Source of the DNA: CAYGHG01 sp964349515
GTDB taxonomy: Bacteria > Oederibacteriota > PGYV01 > CAYGHG01
Assembly (NCBI GenBank): GCA_964349515.1
Contig: CAYGHG010000005.1
Coordinates: 1-48,258, forward strand
DNA: 48,258 nucleotides
Reading direction: 5' to 3'
The notes under the pieces were generated by a model. The model did no database searches and was not told where the DNA came from. It saw only the letters and a list, made by a program, of their open reading frames with translations. Position 1 is the stretch's first letter. Every line of letters starts with the position of its first letter. Made by a program: the position numbers and the translations under genes. This document shows positions 32,652-46,200 of this stretch, one piece after another.

Positions 32652-34238
32652 TCAGAAATAATCCTCCGCGGCTGAAATCTTTGCTTTTGCCTCGGAAGAA
32701 GAATCGCTTTCAAGCCCGTCTTTCGACACAGCCGTAGCGGTGAATATGTATTGAATGCCCGCTTTCAGACCGGCAAGCGTGGCTTTTGATTCCCTAAGCA
32801 GCCCCTTATTTAGCTTTCTGCTCCTTGCGTCACCCTCTTTTTTGTAATACAGATTGTATCCGGCAACAAAATCCTCCCTCGAATCATTCCACTCAACAGT
32901 TATGGAGCTGCCTTCGACCTTGGCGCTGACATTTGTTACAACGGCAGGCTTTTTCGGCTCATACTTTTTCGGAGTGGCCATTACAGCCTCGGAATGAACG
33001 CTTTCAAGATTTCTGTTGTTTATTGCGGTGACGACAAAATCATAAGTCACATCGTTTTTAAGGACAGCCTTGAACCTTGACTCTTCCATGATAGGCTTCG
33101 TATTAAGTTTGTCATATTCCTTTGCCCCTTTTTCCCTGTAATAAATGTTGTATCCTGTTATATTGGATTCGGGGTTCGGATCCCAGCCTATTGAAACTAT
33201 TTTGTCCCCGGAAACAGCATTGATCTTCTGCGGCGGCTGCGGTGCGCCTACCACCGGCCTTGAAGATTTCGCGCCGAATTTAAATGAAAGCGATATCCTG
33301 TGGGAACTGCCTAACTCATTATGGGGCGCAAAAGCATAATCAACAGAGCCTATATCAGGCAGGCCGAAGCCCGCGCCGGCTGTAAGCCCCGAATCCGAAT
33401 CGCCGGAGCGGTATCCGCCTCTTAAGTATCCATACCCGAACAATTTTGCCTCAAAGCCCAAACTTACAAAAAGCTTTGAGTAATCCGGATTTGTCGAATC
33501 AATCGGTTTGCTTACATCGCAGGCTAAAAGCAGCCCTATGTCTTTTGACAGTCCTATATCCCACGCCGCGCCTATTCTCGCAGCAAACGGGGTCTGGTCA
33601 TCGCCGCTGTCCGCGCCTATATCCTGCAGCACAATGGCACCGCGTATGTTATCAGTCAGATTCGCTGTAAGCCCTACATCCGCCATAACCATACCGGGCA
33701 TCATCGTATCAAGAAGTTTTCTCTGTACATATGTAATATTGGCGCCAAGCGCTATGTTTCCTATTGTAAAATCATTGGTGTAAATATTTCCCACAATTCT
33801 TGCGTAAGTGAGTGTAAGAGCAAGGTCGTAAGAAGCCGCCGCGGAAGGCTCAAGAAACACTCCCAGCGAGTCCTGTGTGCTGTTAAACTCAGGCACCCAG
33901 AAATAATTCACACTTAAACCAATTCCCGATGTAGTGTCTATCGGCATGACAGCAGACAGAAAATCATAACCGGTATTTGCATACCACACGAGGTGCATAA
34001 ACGTGATGTCCCAAGTCTCTGTATATGCAATCCCCGCAGGGTTCCAGTACGCCGCGTTTGAGTCGTCAGCAACGGCAGCGTACGCGCCCGCCATGGCAGA
34101 GGGCCTTGCTCCTACGCCAATCTTAAGAAAATCTGCGCTTGAGGTTCCGCCTCCTAAAGCGTAAACGGTACAGGCAGCAAGTGCCAGCGATACCGCCAGA
34201 GCAGCTCTGATAACTGTCCTTAAAACGCCTTTGTTCAT
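32652..34238 (-). CDS. PorV/PorQ-family barrel with two fibronectin-III domains
   Basis: 528 residues from the ATG at 34238, five bases after an ideal GGAGG; a GTG at 34253 is in frame but less likely. A signal peptide ends near residue 28. The PorV signature (FLKIGVGARPSAMAGAYAAV, then ADD and WNPAGI) is followed by a barrel of about 290 residues. Two FN3 domains then occur (about 335-425 and 433-520; for example NAVSGDKIVSIGWDPN and YNIYYREKG). The gene starts 12 bases after the giant surface protein gene, suggesting that the barrel helps to export or hold that protein. Confidence 0.87.
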   Translation of the reverse strand: MNKGVLRTVIRAALAVSLALAACTVYALGGGTSSADFLKIGVGARPSAMAGAYAAVADDSNAAYWNPAGIAYTETWDITFMHLVWYANTGYDFLSAVMPIDTTSGIGLSVNYFWVPEFNSTQDSLGVFLEPSAAASYDLALTLTYARIVGNIYTNDFTIGNIALGANITYVQRKLLDTMMPGMVMADVGLTANLTDNIRGAIVLQDIGADSGDDQTPFAARIGAAWDIGLSKDIGLLLACDVSKPIDSTNPDYSKLFVSLGFEAKLFGYGYLRGGYRSGDSDSGLTAGAGFGLPDIGSVDYAFAPHNELGSSHRISLSFKFGAKSSRPVVGAPQPPQKINAVSGDKIVSIGWDPNPESNITGYNIYYREKGAKEYDKLNTKPIMEESRFKAVLKNDVTYDFVVTAINNRNLESVHSEAVMATPKKYEPKKPAVVTNVSAKVEGSSITVEWNDSREDFVAGYNLYYKKEGDARSRKLNKGLLRESKATLAGLKAGIQYIFTATAVSKDGLESDSSSEAKAKISAAEDYF

Positions 34239-34249
34239 CGGTTCCTCCG

Positions 34250-37200
34250 TCACTTCTTTATGACGTATACAAGTTTAATCTGTTCAAAGCCTTCGGTTTT
34301 AATTTTTACATAGTACAGGCCGTTTGTGACAAGAATTCCGTCCGATGCACGGCCGTTCCACGAGGCAAGCTGGGTATAAAGTATTCCCTGGCTTACCGGG
34401 CCGTAATCCGCTTCATAAACCTTTTCTCCGGCAACATTGTAAACAAGCAGTTTTGAGAAGGTTGAAGCCTGAGTTACCGTGAATATGACACTTACGCTTT
34501 CCCCCGCTTTCGGGTCAAAGCTGTTAGTGCTGAGATACATGTCGTCTCTGTGCGAAACAAGGGTGGAGCCGTACTGTATGAATACTGTATTTGAAAGTGC
34601 TGTTGAGTTCTTTGTAATCACGCCTCCATCATTGTATGTCCATATAAAGCCGGGTTCAAATACCACATTGCCGCCGCCGGTAGAGCTGTATGTCCAGGTA
34701 AAGGTGGCCGAGTCATTCGGCGCAAGAGGTGTTGTCAAGTCAGCCGGCGAAGTAAGCAGCATAACAGCGCCTGTTCCGCTTATCACCGGGTTTACAGGCA
34801 CTACGGAAGCTGTATCAACCTGGCCGATATTTGAAACCGTGACCACGAGTGTTATCACTTCGCCTATGCCTATCACGGCAGGTGACGCGTCCACAAGTTC
34901 ATATCCGAGATTAGCACCCGCGGGCCTTATTTCAACAGAGTTTACGGCAGTGGTATTCACATATACTGATGTACCTGCGTTTGTGCCCTCTGTAAACGCG
35001 TTAAAATTAACCGTATCAGGCGTGGTATTAACCGTATAAGTCCATGTAAATCTCTGCGACGCGCCTACAGGCAGTGATGCCATAATCAGCGAAGCCGGGG
35101 CTGTATTCAGGGTTACAAGCCCGGCAGGCAAAGGAGCTGACATATTTACTGTAACCGCGGCAGCATCAGCTATGCCCGTATTTGTAACAGTCAGAATCAC
35201 GGTCAATGCCCCGCCGAGCGGCACAGGCAGTTCCAGTGCGCTCACTGCCAGGCTGCTTACAAGCACCGCGGAAGGCGGTGTAATGGTGATAGTTGAATCA
35301 TCTGTATTTGAGACAACCGGTGCAAGCGATACCGCATCTGTTCCTGAAGCATAAGCGCTGAATGTCATCTCACCTGCGGCTGTTGCCGAGTATGTCCAGG
35401 TAAAGTATGCAGTTGAGCTACCGGCTATAGTCAGCGGCGAGACTGTGGATATTGCCCCTGCCGCAGGCGGGGTAATAAGCGCCGCGGAACCACCGCTGCC
35501 GTTATCGTTATATGAAAGCACCGGTGATACGCCGTTGGCCGCCGAAGTCCCCGTATTATTTACGGCAAGCACTACTGTTATGACCTGTGTCCTTGAAAGA
35601 GTTACAGGCGGCATAGTAGTAAGCGTTGATACCAGGTTTGCGGGCGTCTGCACTGAAATTGTTGTAAGCGCTGTCTGGTTTGATGTAACAGTATTCAGAG
35701 TGTTATTATCCGTACCCTGCGCACGCATAGAGAAAGTATAAACACCCGGCCCTACCGCGGTATAAACCCATGTAAACTCTGCTGATGCCTGCGCTGTTAT
35801 TGAGGCGTAAGAAGCCGGATTGGGCGCGGCCCCTACAGGGACTGCGATTGCAGGCGGCATTGCAGCCACATAAACAGGCGAGACATTGTTCACAGCCGCC
35901 GCGTTCGGATCTGAGAGGCTGTTTGTCACCCTTGTTATTATCGTGAAATCCTGGCCCACGTTTACAACAGAGGGCATAGAAACAAGGGCGGACGACAGCA
36001 ATCCTGCCGTCTGAACCCTTATTATAGAAGTATTCGCATATGAAGTCACTGTGCCGGCACCCATATCAAAGGCCGAAGCTGTGCCGTTAAAAGTAACCGT
36101 TCCCGCCTGCGCAGCAGCGTATATCCAGGTATACGAAACTTCAGCGCCCGCCACAAGAGAAACACCTGTCATTCCCGCGGGGCCTGACACATAGGTAAAC
36201 CTGGTTGAGAATCCTGTTATAGCGCCCGGATTTACGTCATAGGCAACCGAGCCCGGCACTCCTGCATTTGCAACATCCATTATTACAGTTACGTGCTGGC
36301 CCGTGCTCGCTGTTTCAGGCGAAGCTGTCATAGTAAGAGCAAGGTAGGAAGAAGGCATAATGGTAATACCTGATGAGGCAACAGGCGAAGTAACTGCCGC
36401 ACCCGTATTTTCATCCTGTCCCTGCGCATACATCGTAAACGACACATACCCGTCGCCCACAGCATCAAATATCCAGGTAAAGGTCCTGGCGCCTCCGTTA
36501 CCTGCGACCGTATGAGTAACCGCCATAGGTTCAGATACGGTATTTACAGTGGGAGGCAGTACTCCGCTTGATTCATAAACAATTACAGGCAGAACATTTA
36601 CAGCATCAGCGCCATAACCCACAGGTGAGACTGCACCGGCTGTGTTTGTAACTGTCAGCGTGACGGTAAACTGCTGATTGCTGTACCTGGCTAAAGGCGT
36701 TACTTTTGCCGCCGAAGCCAGAACCGCGGCTTCTTCAACTTCTATCGCCGGCACTGACAGTTTTATCCCTGTTGATATTATATTTCCTTCGTTGGCGTCA
36801 ACTCCGTCATACCTTCCCTGCAACTGGACCGCGCCCTTGCCTGTCGCAAGATATGTCCATATAAACGCGTGCTCACCGCCGCCCGCGATATCAACATTAT
36901 AAGTAAGGGGCAATGTGCTTGCCGCACCCGATCCCACAACGTTAAACGGATTACCTATCGGCGCAACAGCAAGAGCTGTTGCATCTCCTGTGTTCGATAC
37001 TGTCATCGTGACGTTAAAGTACTGGCCCACGCTGACCGAACGCGGCACTGCAAACGAGTAGAAACTCAGCGAGGCAGGGTTCTGTATCAGCACCTGATTA
37101 CTATTATTGCCCGGCGAGTATACCGTCTGCAAAGTGTTTGTATCACGGCCTGTAGCCCAGCCGTTCCACTCTACCACACCGTTACCGGTGGCTGTCACAA

Positions 37201-40200
37201 CCCACCTGAATGTTGCTTCCGCCCCCGCGAGCAGGCTCACCGAAAGCGGCGTTGCCGCTGAAGCAGGCGGATTAGCCGGATCCGCAAGCCCTGTTCCCAC
37301 CCTGAAAAGCTGCGTCGGCGATACATTGTCCGCATCAGAAGCACCGGTATTGGTAACTGTCATTTCTATAGTAACAGCCTGGCCGATATTTACCACAAGC
37401 GGCCATGCGGCTATTGAAGATGCAAGAGTAGGCGGCGGTTCTATAACAAGACTGTTTACGGCCGCATTTGAATTAACCGTCCACAAGTTAATTTCATCAG
37501 TGCCTGTGGCACGGCCGGTGAATTCCATTGTCCCGCTTATATTATTTGTCCTATATACCCAGGTAAATACCCTTGACTGTCCGGGTATCAGATTCACAAC
37601 AGCAGACGAAGCATTAATAGTGCCGCTTAAATAATCGCCTGCAACCGGCATACTCCAGGCAAGTGCATCTGCGCTTACGTTGTTTGCAGAATACAATCCC
37701 GTATTCGTCACAGACAGCCTGACCGTGAACAACTGATTGTATCCGACAGTTGAAGGCTGTATTATAAGGTCCGCTGCCAGTATCGCCTGTTTTATTGTTA
37801 TTTCAAGAATTCTCTCTGCCGAAGGCCCTGTCTGTATTTCTGCACCAGTGTTTAAATCTGTGCCGTTTGCGCCTGCGCTGAAATTGACAGTGCCTGTCGC
37901 GGCCGCAGAGTAAGTCCATGTAAATGTGGCTGCCGTATAGCCTGCAAGCTGTACTGAACCCGGGACAGGGCCCGACAGATAAGTTATAAGAGCGGGATCG
38001 TCATTATACAACACCGGCGCAACCGAGTTCACAAGGCCTGCGCCTGTATTAGTAACTGTCATCGTTATAGTTATAAACTGTTCCTGAGCTGCCTGTGCGG
38101 GCACGTTAAACGAAGCTATGGCAAGGCTTGCGGGCGCCTGCACATTTACATACTTTCTGGATGAGTAACCCGTCGGAACACTAATCAGGCTGTTTGCATC
38201 TTCGGCAACAGCGTTGCCGCTGAAATAAATTATTCCGCTGCCTGACACCAGATATGTCCACTGATAAGCCTGTGAAGACCCTCCGGCAATTGTCGTCAAC
38301 GCGGGCGCGCCCGACTCTGTGCCCCAAGCCGCTCCACCCTCATTGCTGAGTGTCAGATTAAGCGCCGTGATGTTTGCGGCAGCTCCTCCGGTATTGCTTA
38401 CTATCATAGTTACCGTTATCAGCTGGCCGCTGTTTGCCGAAACCGGCGCATATATTTCAGACACGAGATTCATCGCTGTTTGTATCTCAACAAGCGGCGA
38501 TACCGAAGGCACGCTCTCTTTGTATCCGTCTATGTCGTGATATCTTGTGTACGCGCTGAAAACCAGCGTTCCCGCAGAGGTGGCACTGTATGTCCATGTG
38601 AAATAAGCCGAGGACGCCGCAGGCATAGACGCTATAGCTGCAGGCGCCGATACAAGCGTGACAGCGCCTCCAAAACTTGTCACAGCCGCCACAGGTGTCA
38701 CATTATAAGGCGCTTCTGTATCGGCAGTTCCGCCGTTTGTTACTGTCAGTATCACGGTGACCAGCTGGCCTGTTGAAACTACAAGCTGCGGCACTGATAT
38801 GTCATTTACCAGATAAGCGGAATCCGCTATTGTAATCAGGTTTGAAACAGAATTCGCCGAACTTATTACAGCTCCCGAATTAATATCATAACCGCTCGCT
38901 GAATTACCGAATGTAATCATGCCCGGGGGCGGCTGTGACGTGTATACCCAGGTAAAGTAAGCCGAAGCCCCGGCCGCAAGTGATGCCGCAGACTCAGGCA
39001 CAGGCCCTGAATAAAGCGAAGCCGCGCCTGTCCCGCCTACAGTTAGAACTGAAGCAGTAGGCGTAATATTAACTGCTGTCGCTCCGCCGTTATTTGTAAC
39101 TGACATTATTACTGTTATGCGCTGGCCTGTCTTTACTATTTCAGGCGCAGCAGGCACGGCCCATATACTTGAAGCAAGCGACGCGGGATTCTGCACTGTG
39201 ACAGGATTGCTCATAACCATGGAAGAATGAACCTGAATGTCGCTGTTTTCGTCATATCCCGAGGCATTTCCGCTCAATACTACAACACCCGGAGCCGTCG
39301 CCTCAAACACCCACGTAAACACTCCCGATGAATTGCCTGCGATAGCGGCAGAAACCGGCAGAGGGCCAATAGGCGGTATCATGCCGCCCGTGCTTGTATC
39401 AGTCAGATATATGGTTCCCGGCGATACATTGAGCGCATCCGCCTGGCCGCTGTTTACTACAGTCATAAATACGCTTACCTGCTGGCCCACGTTTAGAGTT
39501 GAGCCGCTGATATTTATCACGCTTGACAATGACGCCGGTGTTTCAACATCAATACTGTTGGATGTGGAAGCAACACTATGATACAACGCTCCAGTCCTGA
39601 TATCCTGTCCCGCGGCCCTGCCGTAAAGCGCAAGAGGACCGCTGCCGCCCGTCTGATAAACAAATGTAAAGGAAGCAGAGCCTGTAAGTGCGGGTATTAC
39701 CGCAGAAGCAGGCAAAGGCCCGGAAATTCTGACTGCTGTAGCTGTTCCCACCCTGACCAGAGGCATTTCAGGCGCAACATTGGCTGCGGCAGTTTCACCT
39801 GTGTTGTTTACAGTCATCACAAGCGTTATGTTCTGCCCTGCCGAGTATACGGAAGGCGGTGTAATTATCTGCATGGTATTAGCGCTCAAAGAAGGCGGCC
39901 CGTAAACCGTGAACGCATTATCCACGCCGCCGCTTAAATCATCCGAATTATAAATGCCGCTTGACGCGTCAGCGCCGGCAATGCCGCCTCCTGTAACAGC
40001 GGTTGTCTGATAAACCCATGTGAATACAGTGAAGCCAAAAGCCGGTATGTCCGCGAAAGCAGGCGCAGAGCCTGATACCGCAGACACAGGCAGCGTGAAC
40101 ACGGGCGCTGACGGGGTTACCGCAGGTGCGTTTACTATTCCTTCATTGCTCACGGTCAATGTCACGGTGAATCTCTGGTTTATTGAAAGCGCCTGCGGCG

Positions 40201-43200
40201 AGACTTTAACATAGCTCGTAAGCACCGGCGTATTAGGCCTTACAAATACAGTATTGCTGAAAGCGTACGCGCTTTCAGCAGCATCTGCTGTGTTGAAATC
40301 CGAGCCCGATGCAATTGAGCTGAAATTAAGCGTGCCTGTCGAAGTCATTGAATAAGTCCAGGTAAATACTGCAAAAGCGCCGCCGGCAATATTTGCACTC
40401 ACAGGCACCGGCCCGCTCACAGGAAGGTACGCTGCATCTCCGTATGCTTCAAAACCAACAGGAGCCACACCCGACGCCGCGGCCTGTCCGATATTATTAA
40501 CGGTCATTCTTACTGTCACGATTGAATCCACTCCCGTAATGGAAGGCTGTGCGGTGATTGCCGCGGTAAGTGCCGCAGGAGCCTGTATCAGTACGTTTGT
40601 TGAAACTACGGCAGTTCTTGTCACTTTGCTGTTTATGTCATATGCCCTGATTTCGCTGTTAAGAGTAACGGCACCCGCCGAAGCTGCCGAGAAGGTCCAT
40701 GTAAAGTGCTCTGTACCGCCCGCAGGAATGTTTGCCGGAACCGGCCACAGATTGCCGTCATATACCGCGCTGCCCACGCCTGTTGCCACAGTAGTTACTC
40801 CGTAAGCATATTCAGCTTCCGCGCCGCCCGAGTTTGTAACTGATACCACTACTGTAATCACCTGTCCCACACTCGCCTGGGCAGGCACTGCGAAAGAACC
40901 GGCAGTAAGCGCCGCAGGCTGCTGTACTGTCAGTACATTTGACTGAGACTGAGCCGCGCTGATTGCAACTGATCTTGTATCATCCCAGCCCGAAGCTGAA
41001 ATTGTAAAGTATGCTGTACCGGCAGAAGCAGCCGTATAACGCCATGTGAATGTCCCGTTGGAACCCGCAGGCAGAGAGGCTATAGACGCCGGGTTTGGAC
41101 CGAGTATATAACTCAAATCCGCAGTACCGGTCTTTGCTATTAATGAAGGCGTAATATTACTTGCGTCTCCGGTTCCGTCGTTATTTACAGTCGCTATCAC
41201 GGTTATGTTCTGGCCTATGCTTGCCGCAGCCGGCTGTATTATAAAGGAAGATATGTTAAGCGATGCCGCGTCTTCAACCGTCAGATATGCCGCGTCTTCA
41301 ACCGGCGACACAGGTACAACAGCCGCACTTAACGCGTCAACCGCCGAGGCCGAAGAACTGAAGGTCATGTACCCGGAAGATACTGACTGATATATCCATG
41401 TAAACCTCGCCGAAGCGCCGCCGTTCAAAGTACCTGCAGATGCGGGTACAGGCCCGCTTATGTGGTTAACAACTGCTGTGCCTTCTGTCAGCATAGCCGC
41501 AGGATCAGTGTTTAGCGCAGCAGTATCGCCTGTATTCGTTACGCTGAGTATCAGGGTTATGTACTGGCCCGTGCCGACTGTCGAAGGCTGCGTCATAGAA
41601 AGATTAATCTCAAGCGCAGCCGGCCTGTTTATGGAAACATTGTTGCTTACGGCTTCATTGCTTGTAACCGGCTGCTGGCTGTTTTCATCTGTTCCCTCTG
41701 CGCTTCCGCGGAAGTCAAGAGTCCCCGTGCCTGCCGCCTGATAGGTGAATGTAAATACCCTTGCAGCGCCGCCGGGTATGTTCTGTGCCGCGGGCATTGG
41801 CCCTGCCAATATTGCTCCGCCAAGGCCGTTAATTGAAAGGAACGACGGCAGTACATTCTGCGCTACAGCAGAACCGGTATTTGTTACCGTCATTATTACT
41901 TCAAATACATCGTTAAGGTTAAGCAGCGCAGGCGCGTGAAGCGAAGCAGTCAGCTCTGCAGGGCTTACCACATTGATAAGATTGCTGTTTGCCGCAGCAC
42001 TTGTAACAGTAGCCTTGCTGTAGTAGTTATATGCGGTTACATTACCGTTGACGCCGAGATTGCCGGCCGACATCGCCTTATAAACCCATGTATAGTTTAC
42101 AGTTTCACCGGTCAGCGCTGTGGCGCTTACAGGTTCGGGGCCTGACACTATCTGATATGTGCCTGTACCGAGTTTGATAAATGCATTGGGTTTCATTCCT
42201 TCCGCGGCAGACTCGCCGTTGTTTGAAGCCGACATCACAATGGTAAAGTTCTGGCCCGTACTTACAACAGCAGGCGATACGCTGATTACCTGCGAGAGTA
42301 TCGGAGCGGAATAAACCGTCATTGTATTTGTATCACCGCTTGATATGTCATCGCTTGCGTATATGCCGCTTCTCGCAAGCCCCGTGATTACGCCCGTGCC
42401 CGTGGTTGAGAGAGTCTGATAAATCCATGTAAACCTGTGCACCCCGCCGGAAGGTATATTGGCAGTCGCAGGTGCAGGATTGACAAGCACTCCGGAAGGT
42501 ATCTCGGTATATAGCGTGTCATAAGCCACAGAAGGCGCGGTGACTATGCCCGTATTTGAAACTGTCATAACAACAGTATATCGCTGGTTGACTGAAAGCA
42601 CCCTTGGGAACGCATTTATGTGGCTTAACAGAACCGGTGTATTCGGCTGAACAAGAACCGTGTTTGAAGACGCAATACCGCTGTCAGCGCTGAGCAGGCT
42701 GTTTTCATCATCACCGAGTGCCGCACCGCTGAAGATGAGATTGCCTGTCTGTGCGGCACTGTATGTCCATGTAAAGTATGATGTTGCGCCGCCTGCGACT
42801 GTAGCCGACACCGGCTGAGGCCCGCTAAGAAGCGCTATGGTAAGCGAGGCGCTGCTGCCTGTTACAGAGAGCCCCGCAGGATCAGGCACAACATCTACGG
42901 CTGTTGCCTGCCCCGCATTGTTTACTGCCATAATAACTGTTATTGTGTCGCCCACGCCCGCAATGGCAGGCGCAGCGGTAATTGACGCCGTAAGAGCCGC
43001 AGGGCTCTGTATGAGTACCGCAGGGGCTGTTGCTTTTGCGCTTGTCTTTATGAATGTACTGTTTTCATCCTCGCCATAAGCAGAAGATGTAAGTATTACG
43101 TTTCCTGCTGCAGTTGCCTCATAAGTCCATGTGAACGCAGCCGACGAGCCTCCCGCTATATATGCAGGCAGAGGCGAAGTTAGAAGCGCAAGCGAACCTG

Positions 43201-46200
43201 TTCCGCTTTCTTTTGTGGGTTCTACTGATGTTACATTCACAGCGCCTGCAACGCCGGTGTTATTTACCGTCATCACAGCCGTTACAGTCTGTCCTTCGCT
43301 TACTTTTCCAGGAAGAGCGCTCAAAGAAGCCGTAAGATTGACGGCAGACTGTACTGTTATGACAGCAGATCCCGAATAAGCCGAGTTAATAGTGTTACCC
43401 AGGTTCATGTCAAATCCGCGTGCCGAAGCGCTGACTGATTTAACGCCTTCAGTCGTAGCAGTAAATATCCATGTAATGAATCCTTCATTGGAACCGCCGC
43501 CAAGTATAGACTGATACTGCGGCACAGGACCGCTGATGTTTGCAAATACGGCAGTACCTGCCTGAGTAAAGTTAACAGCTTCAACCCACTGAACATCACC
43601 CTGTCCTACATTTGTAACCGTCATTATTGCCGTTATCTGCTGTCCTATGCTGGCTACAGCCGGGTAAAGAGATACAGCCGAAGTCAGGAATGCGGAGTTT
43701 CTGATCTCAACATTATTACCGGCAGCAGTATTGCTGAATCTGAGTGTGCCGGAATTATTATCAGTACCCTCGGCTGTTGCAGTAAATCTTAGGGTTCCTG
43801 TCGTGCTGGCAGTATATATCCATGTAAATGAAGCTGATGCACCGCCTGCAAGCCCTGCGGCTGACACCGGAACAGGGCCTGATACATAAACCGCATCTGT
43901 ACCTGCTGTTACCTCTTCATCATCAAGGTCAGGAACCCTGACTGCTGAGGCGCCTGCCTGGCCGTTGTTTGTCACAACCGCAATCACAGTCAGCGGATAA
44001 CCCGTGCCTGTCACGGAAGGCAGCGTGGAAATATTAAGGCTTAAAGAAGCTGGAGTCTGTATGGTTATTACAGGGCTGGTTACAACAGCACTGTTGACAT
44101 CAAGCAGGCTGTTTGCATCCCTGCCTGAAGCTCCACCCTGAAGCGCAATCGATCCTGTGCCTGTGGCTTCAAATACCCACTCGTAAACCGCAGAAGTGCC
44201 TGCCGCAATATCCGCGCTTACAGGCAGGGGCCCTGATACTGCCACAGCGCCGCCTGTACCCGACAGGAAAAGTGCGTTTGTGACAGCCACATTTTCAGCC
44301 TCTGCGCCGCCCGTATTTGTAACTACTATTCTTACAGTGAATTCCTCACCCAGATTTACAGTTGCAGGCGCATACATAACCGCTGTAAGAACAGCGGGCT
44401 GTTGTATTACCGTATAATTGCTGTTAACCGAAGCCGAAGTAACAGTTACGTTACTGTACTGAGCATAGGCGGTCACATAATTGTTATACCCTATACTCCC
44501 CGGCCCGGAAGACTCATAAACCCATGTATAGTTAACACTTGTGCCGCTCTGTATTGTATATGACACCGGCTCAGGGCCTGACACATAAACCGCGGTTCCT
44601 GTGCCAAGTTTGACAAGCTGTGCGGGTATGGTGTTTTTAGCATCAGAGGTTCCTGCCGCGTTCTGCACATTCATTACCACCGTTATACGCTGCCCCGTGC
44701 TGACCTGCGCCGGAGATACTGTTATAGCGGCCGTGAGAGAAGACACGGAAATTACATTTATGTCATTTGCTCCCGGGCTTGTTCTTTGCTGGCTCGGATA
44801 AAGCCCTCCGCTTCTAGCAATGCCTGTTATCGTGGAATTAACAGCAGCCGCAGGCGCGCTGTAAATCCAGGTGTACTCCTGATATCCGCCCACAGGTATG
44901 TCGGCAGTTGCAGGAACAGGCCCTGCGTTTAGCAGCACTCCGACAGCGCCTGCAATCGGGTCAGGAACAGTATTAGGCGCGGCAACTATGCCCACATTGC
45001 TGACACCCATTATTACAGTATACGTCTGGTTTGTATTCACTGTGTTCGGGCTGACTGTTATCCAGCTTTCAATCTGCGGCGTAGTATTAAATACATTAAC
45101 CACATTGCTCTGGGCTTCGGCCGAGTTTACGGCAGCAAGCGTGTTTGCGTCCGTGCCTGCCGCAGAAGCCCTAAAAACCGCCGAACCAAGTGTCGTAGGC
45201 TGATACGCCCATGTAAAGTATGCTGACGCGCCTCCCGGTATGTTGTCAGAAACAGGGATCGGCCCGGATACATATATATATGAAGCCAGGTGGTCAATTG
45301 CAAAGCCCTGCGGCGAAACGCCTGCCGCGGCCGCATCACCCGTGTTGGTAACAGACATCACAACCGTTATGGTCGCGTTTACCCCTACCGCCTGCGGGTA
45401 AGCGCTGATTGAAGCTGTCAACTGAGCAGGCCTCTGTATGGTAACAGAATTACTCAGCACAACTGCCGAACTTACTGTTGCTAAGGAATTTTCATCCTGC
45501 CCCTGTACCTGCGAATTAAATACAACTGACCCGGCGGAAGCCGCTGTATAAGTCCATGTGAAGAAGGCCTCTGCGCCCCCTGCTATAGCCTGCGGTGCGG
45601 GAGAGTCAATAAGCACAGCCTGAACTCCCGTCATTACAGGAAGTACCGGGGTAACCGCAAGGGCATCCGCAGTGCCGTTATTTGTAACACTCATGACAAG
45701 CGTTATGGTCTGAGCCGTGTTTACGGCTGCAGGATATGCGGCAAGCGAAGAAACAAGCACAGGAACTGTTTCTATTGTAACCGTATTGGAAACCGACGGC
45801 AGTGAATTTATCGTGGTACCAAGCGCAACATCTGTCCCTGAAGCCGAAGCATTAATGTTAACAATACCCGCAGTTGAAGCGGTGTAAATATAAGTAAATG
45901 CCGCGGAATTTGAGCCGCCGCCGTTTATGGCCTGCGGCGCTGCCGGCACAGGGCCTGAAGAGAAGGCCATATTGCCTGTGCCGCTTAATGAGTTTATTGC
46001 GGCAGTAACATTTGATGCATCTCCCATACCGGTATTTGTCACGGTAACTATTATAGTGACTGTCTGTCCTACGCTCGCAAAAGCAGGCGAGGCAGAGACT
46101 GCGGCGCTTAAGAAAGCCGCGTCAACAATGGCAACATTATTTGAAACGGCGGCCGTGCTCGTAACTCCCAGCAGCGTGTTTGAATCAATACCGGCCGCGC

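Noticed and set aside
34479..45203. Long plus-strand open frames inside the giant gene (for example 34479-35039 and 37107-37634)
   Set aside because: They are antisense to a continuous repeat-coding frame, lack ribosome sites and have Ser/Thr/Val-rich shadow composition from GCC/ACN-rich codons of the real gene.
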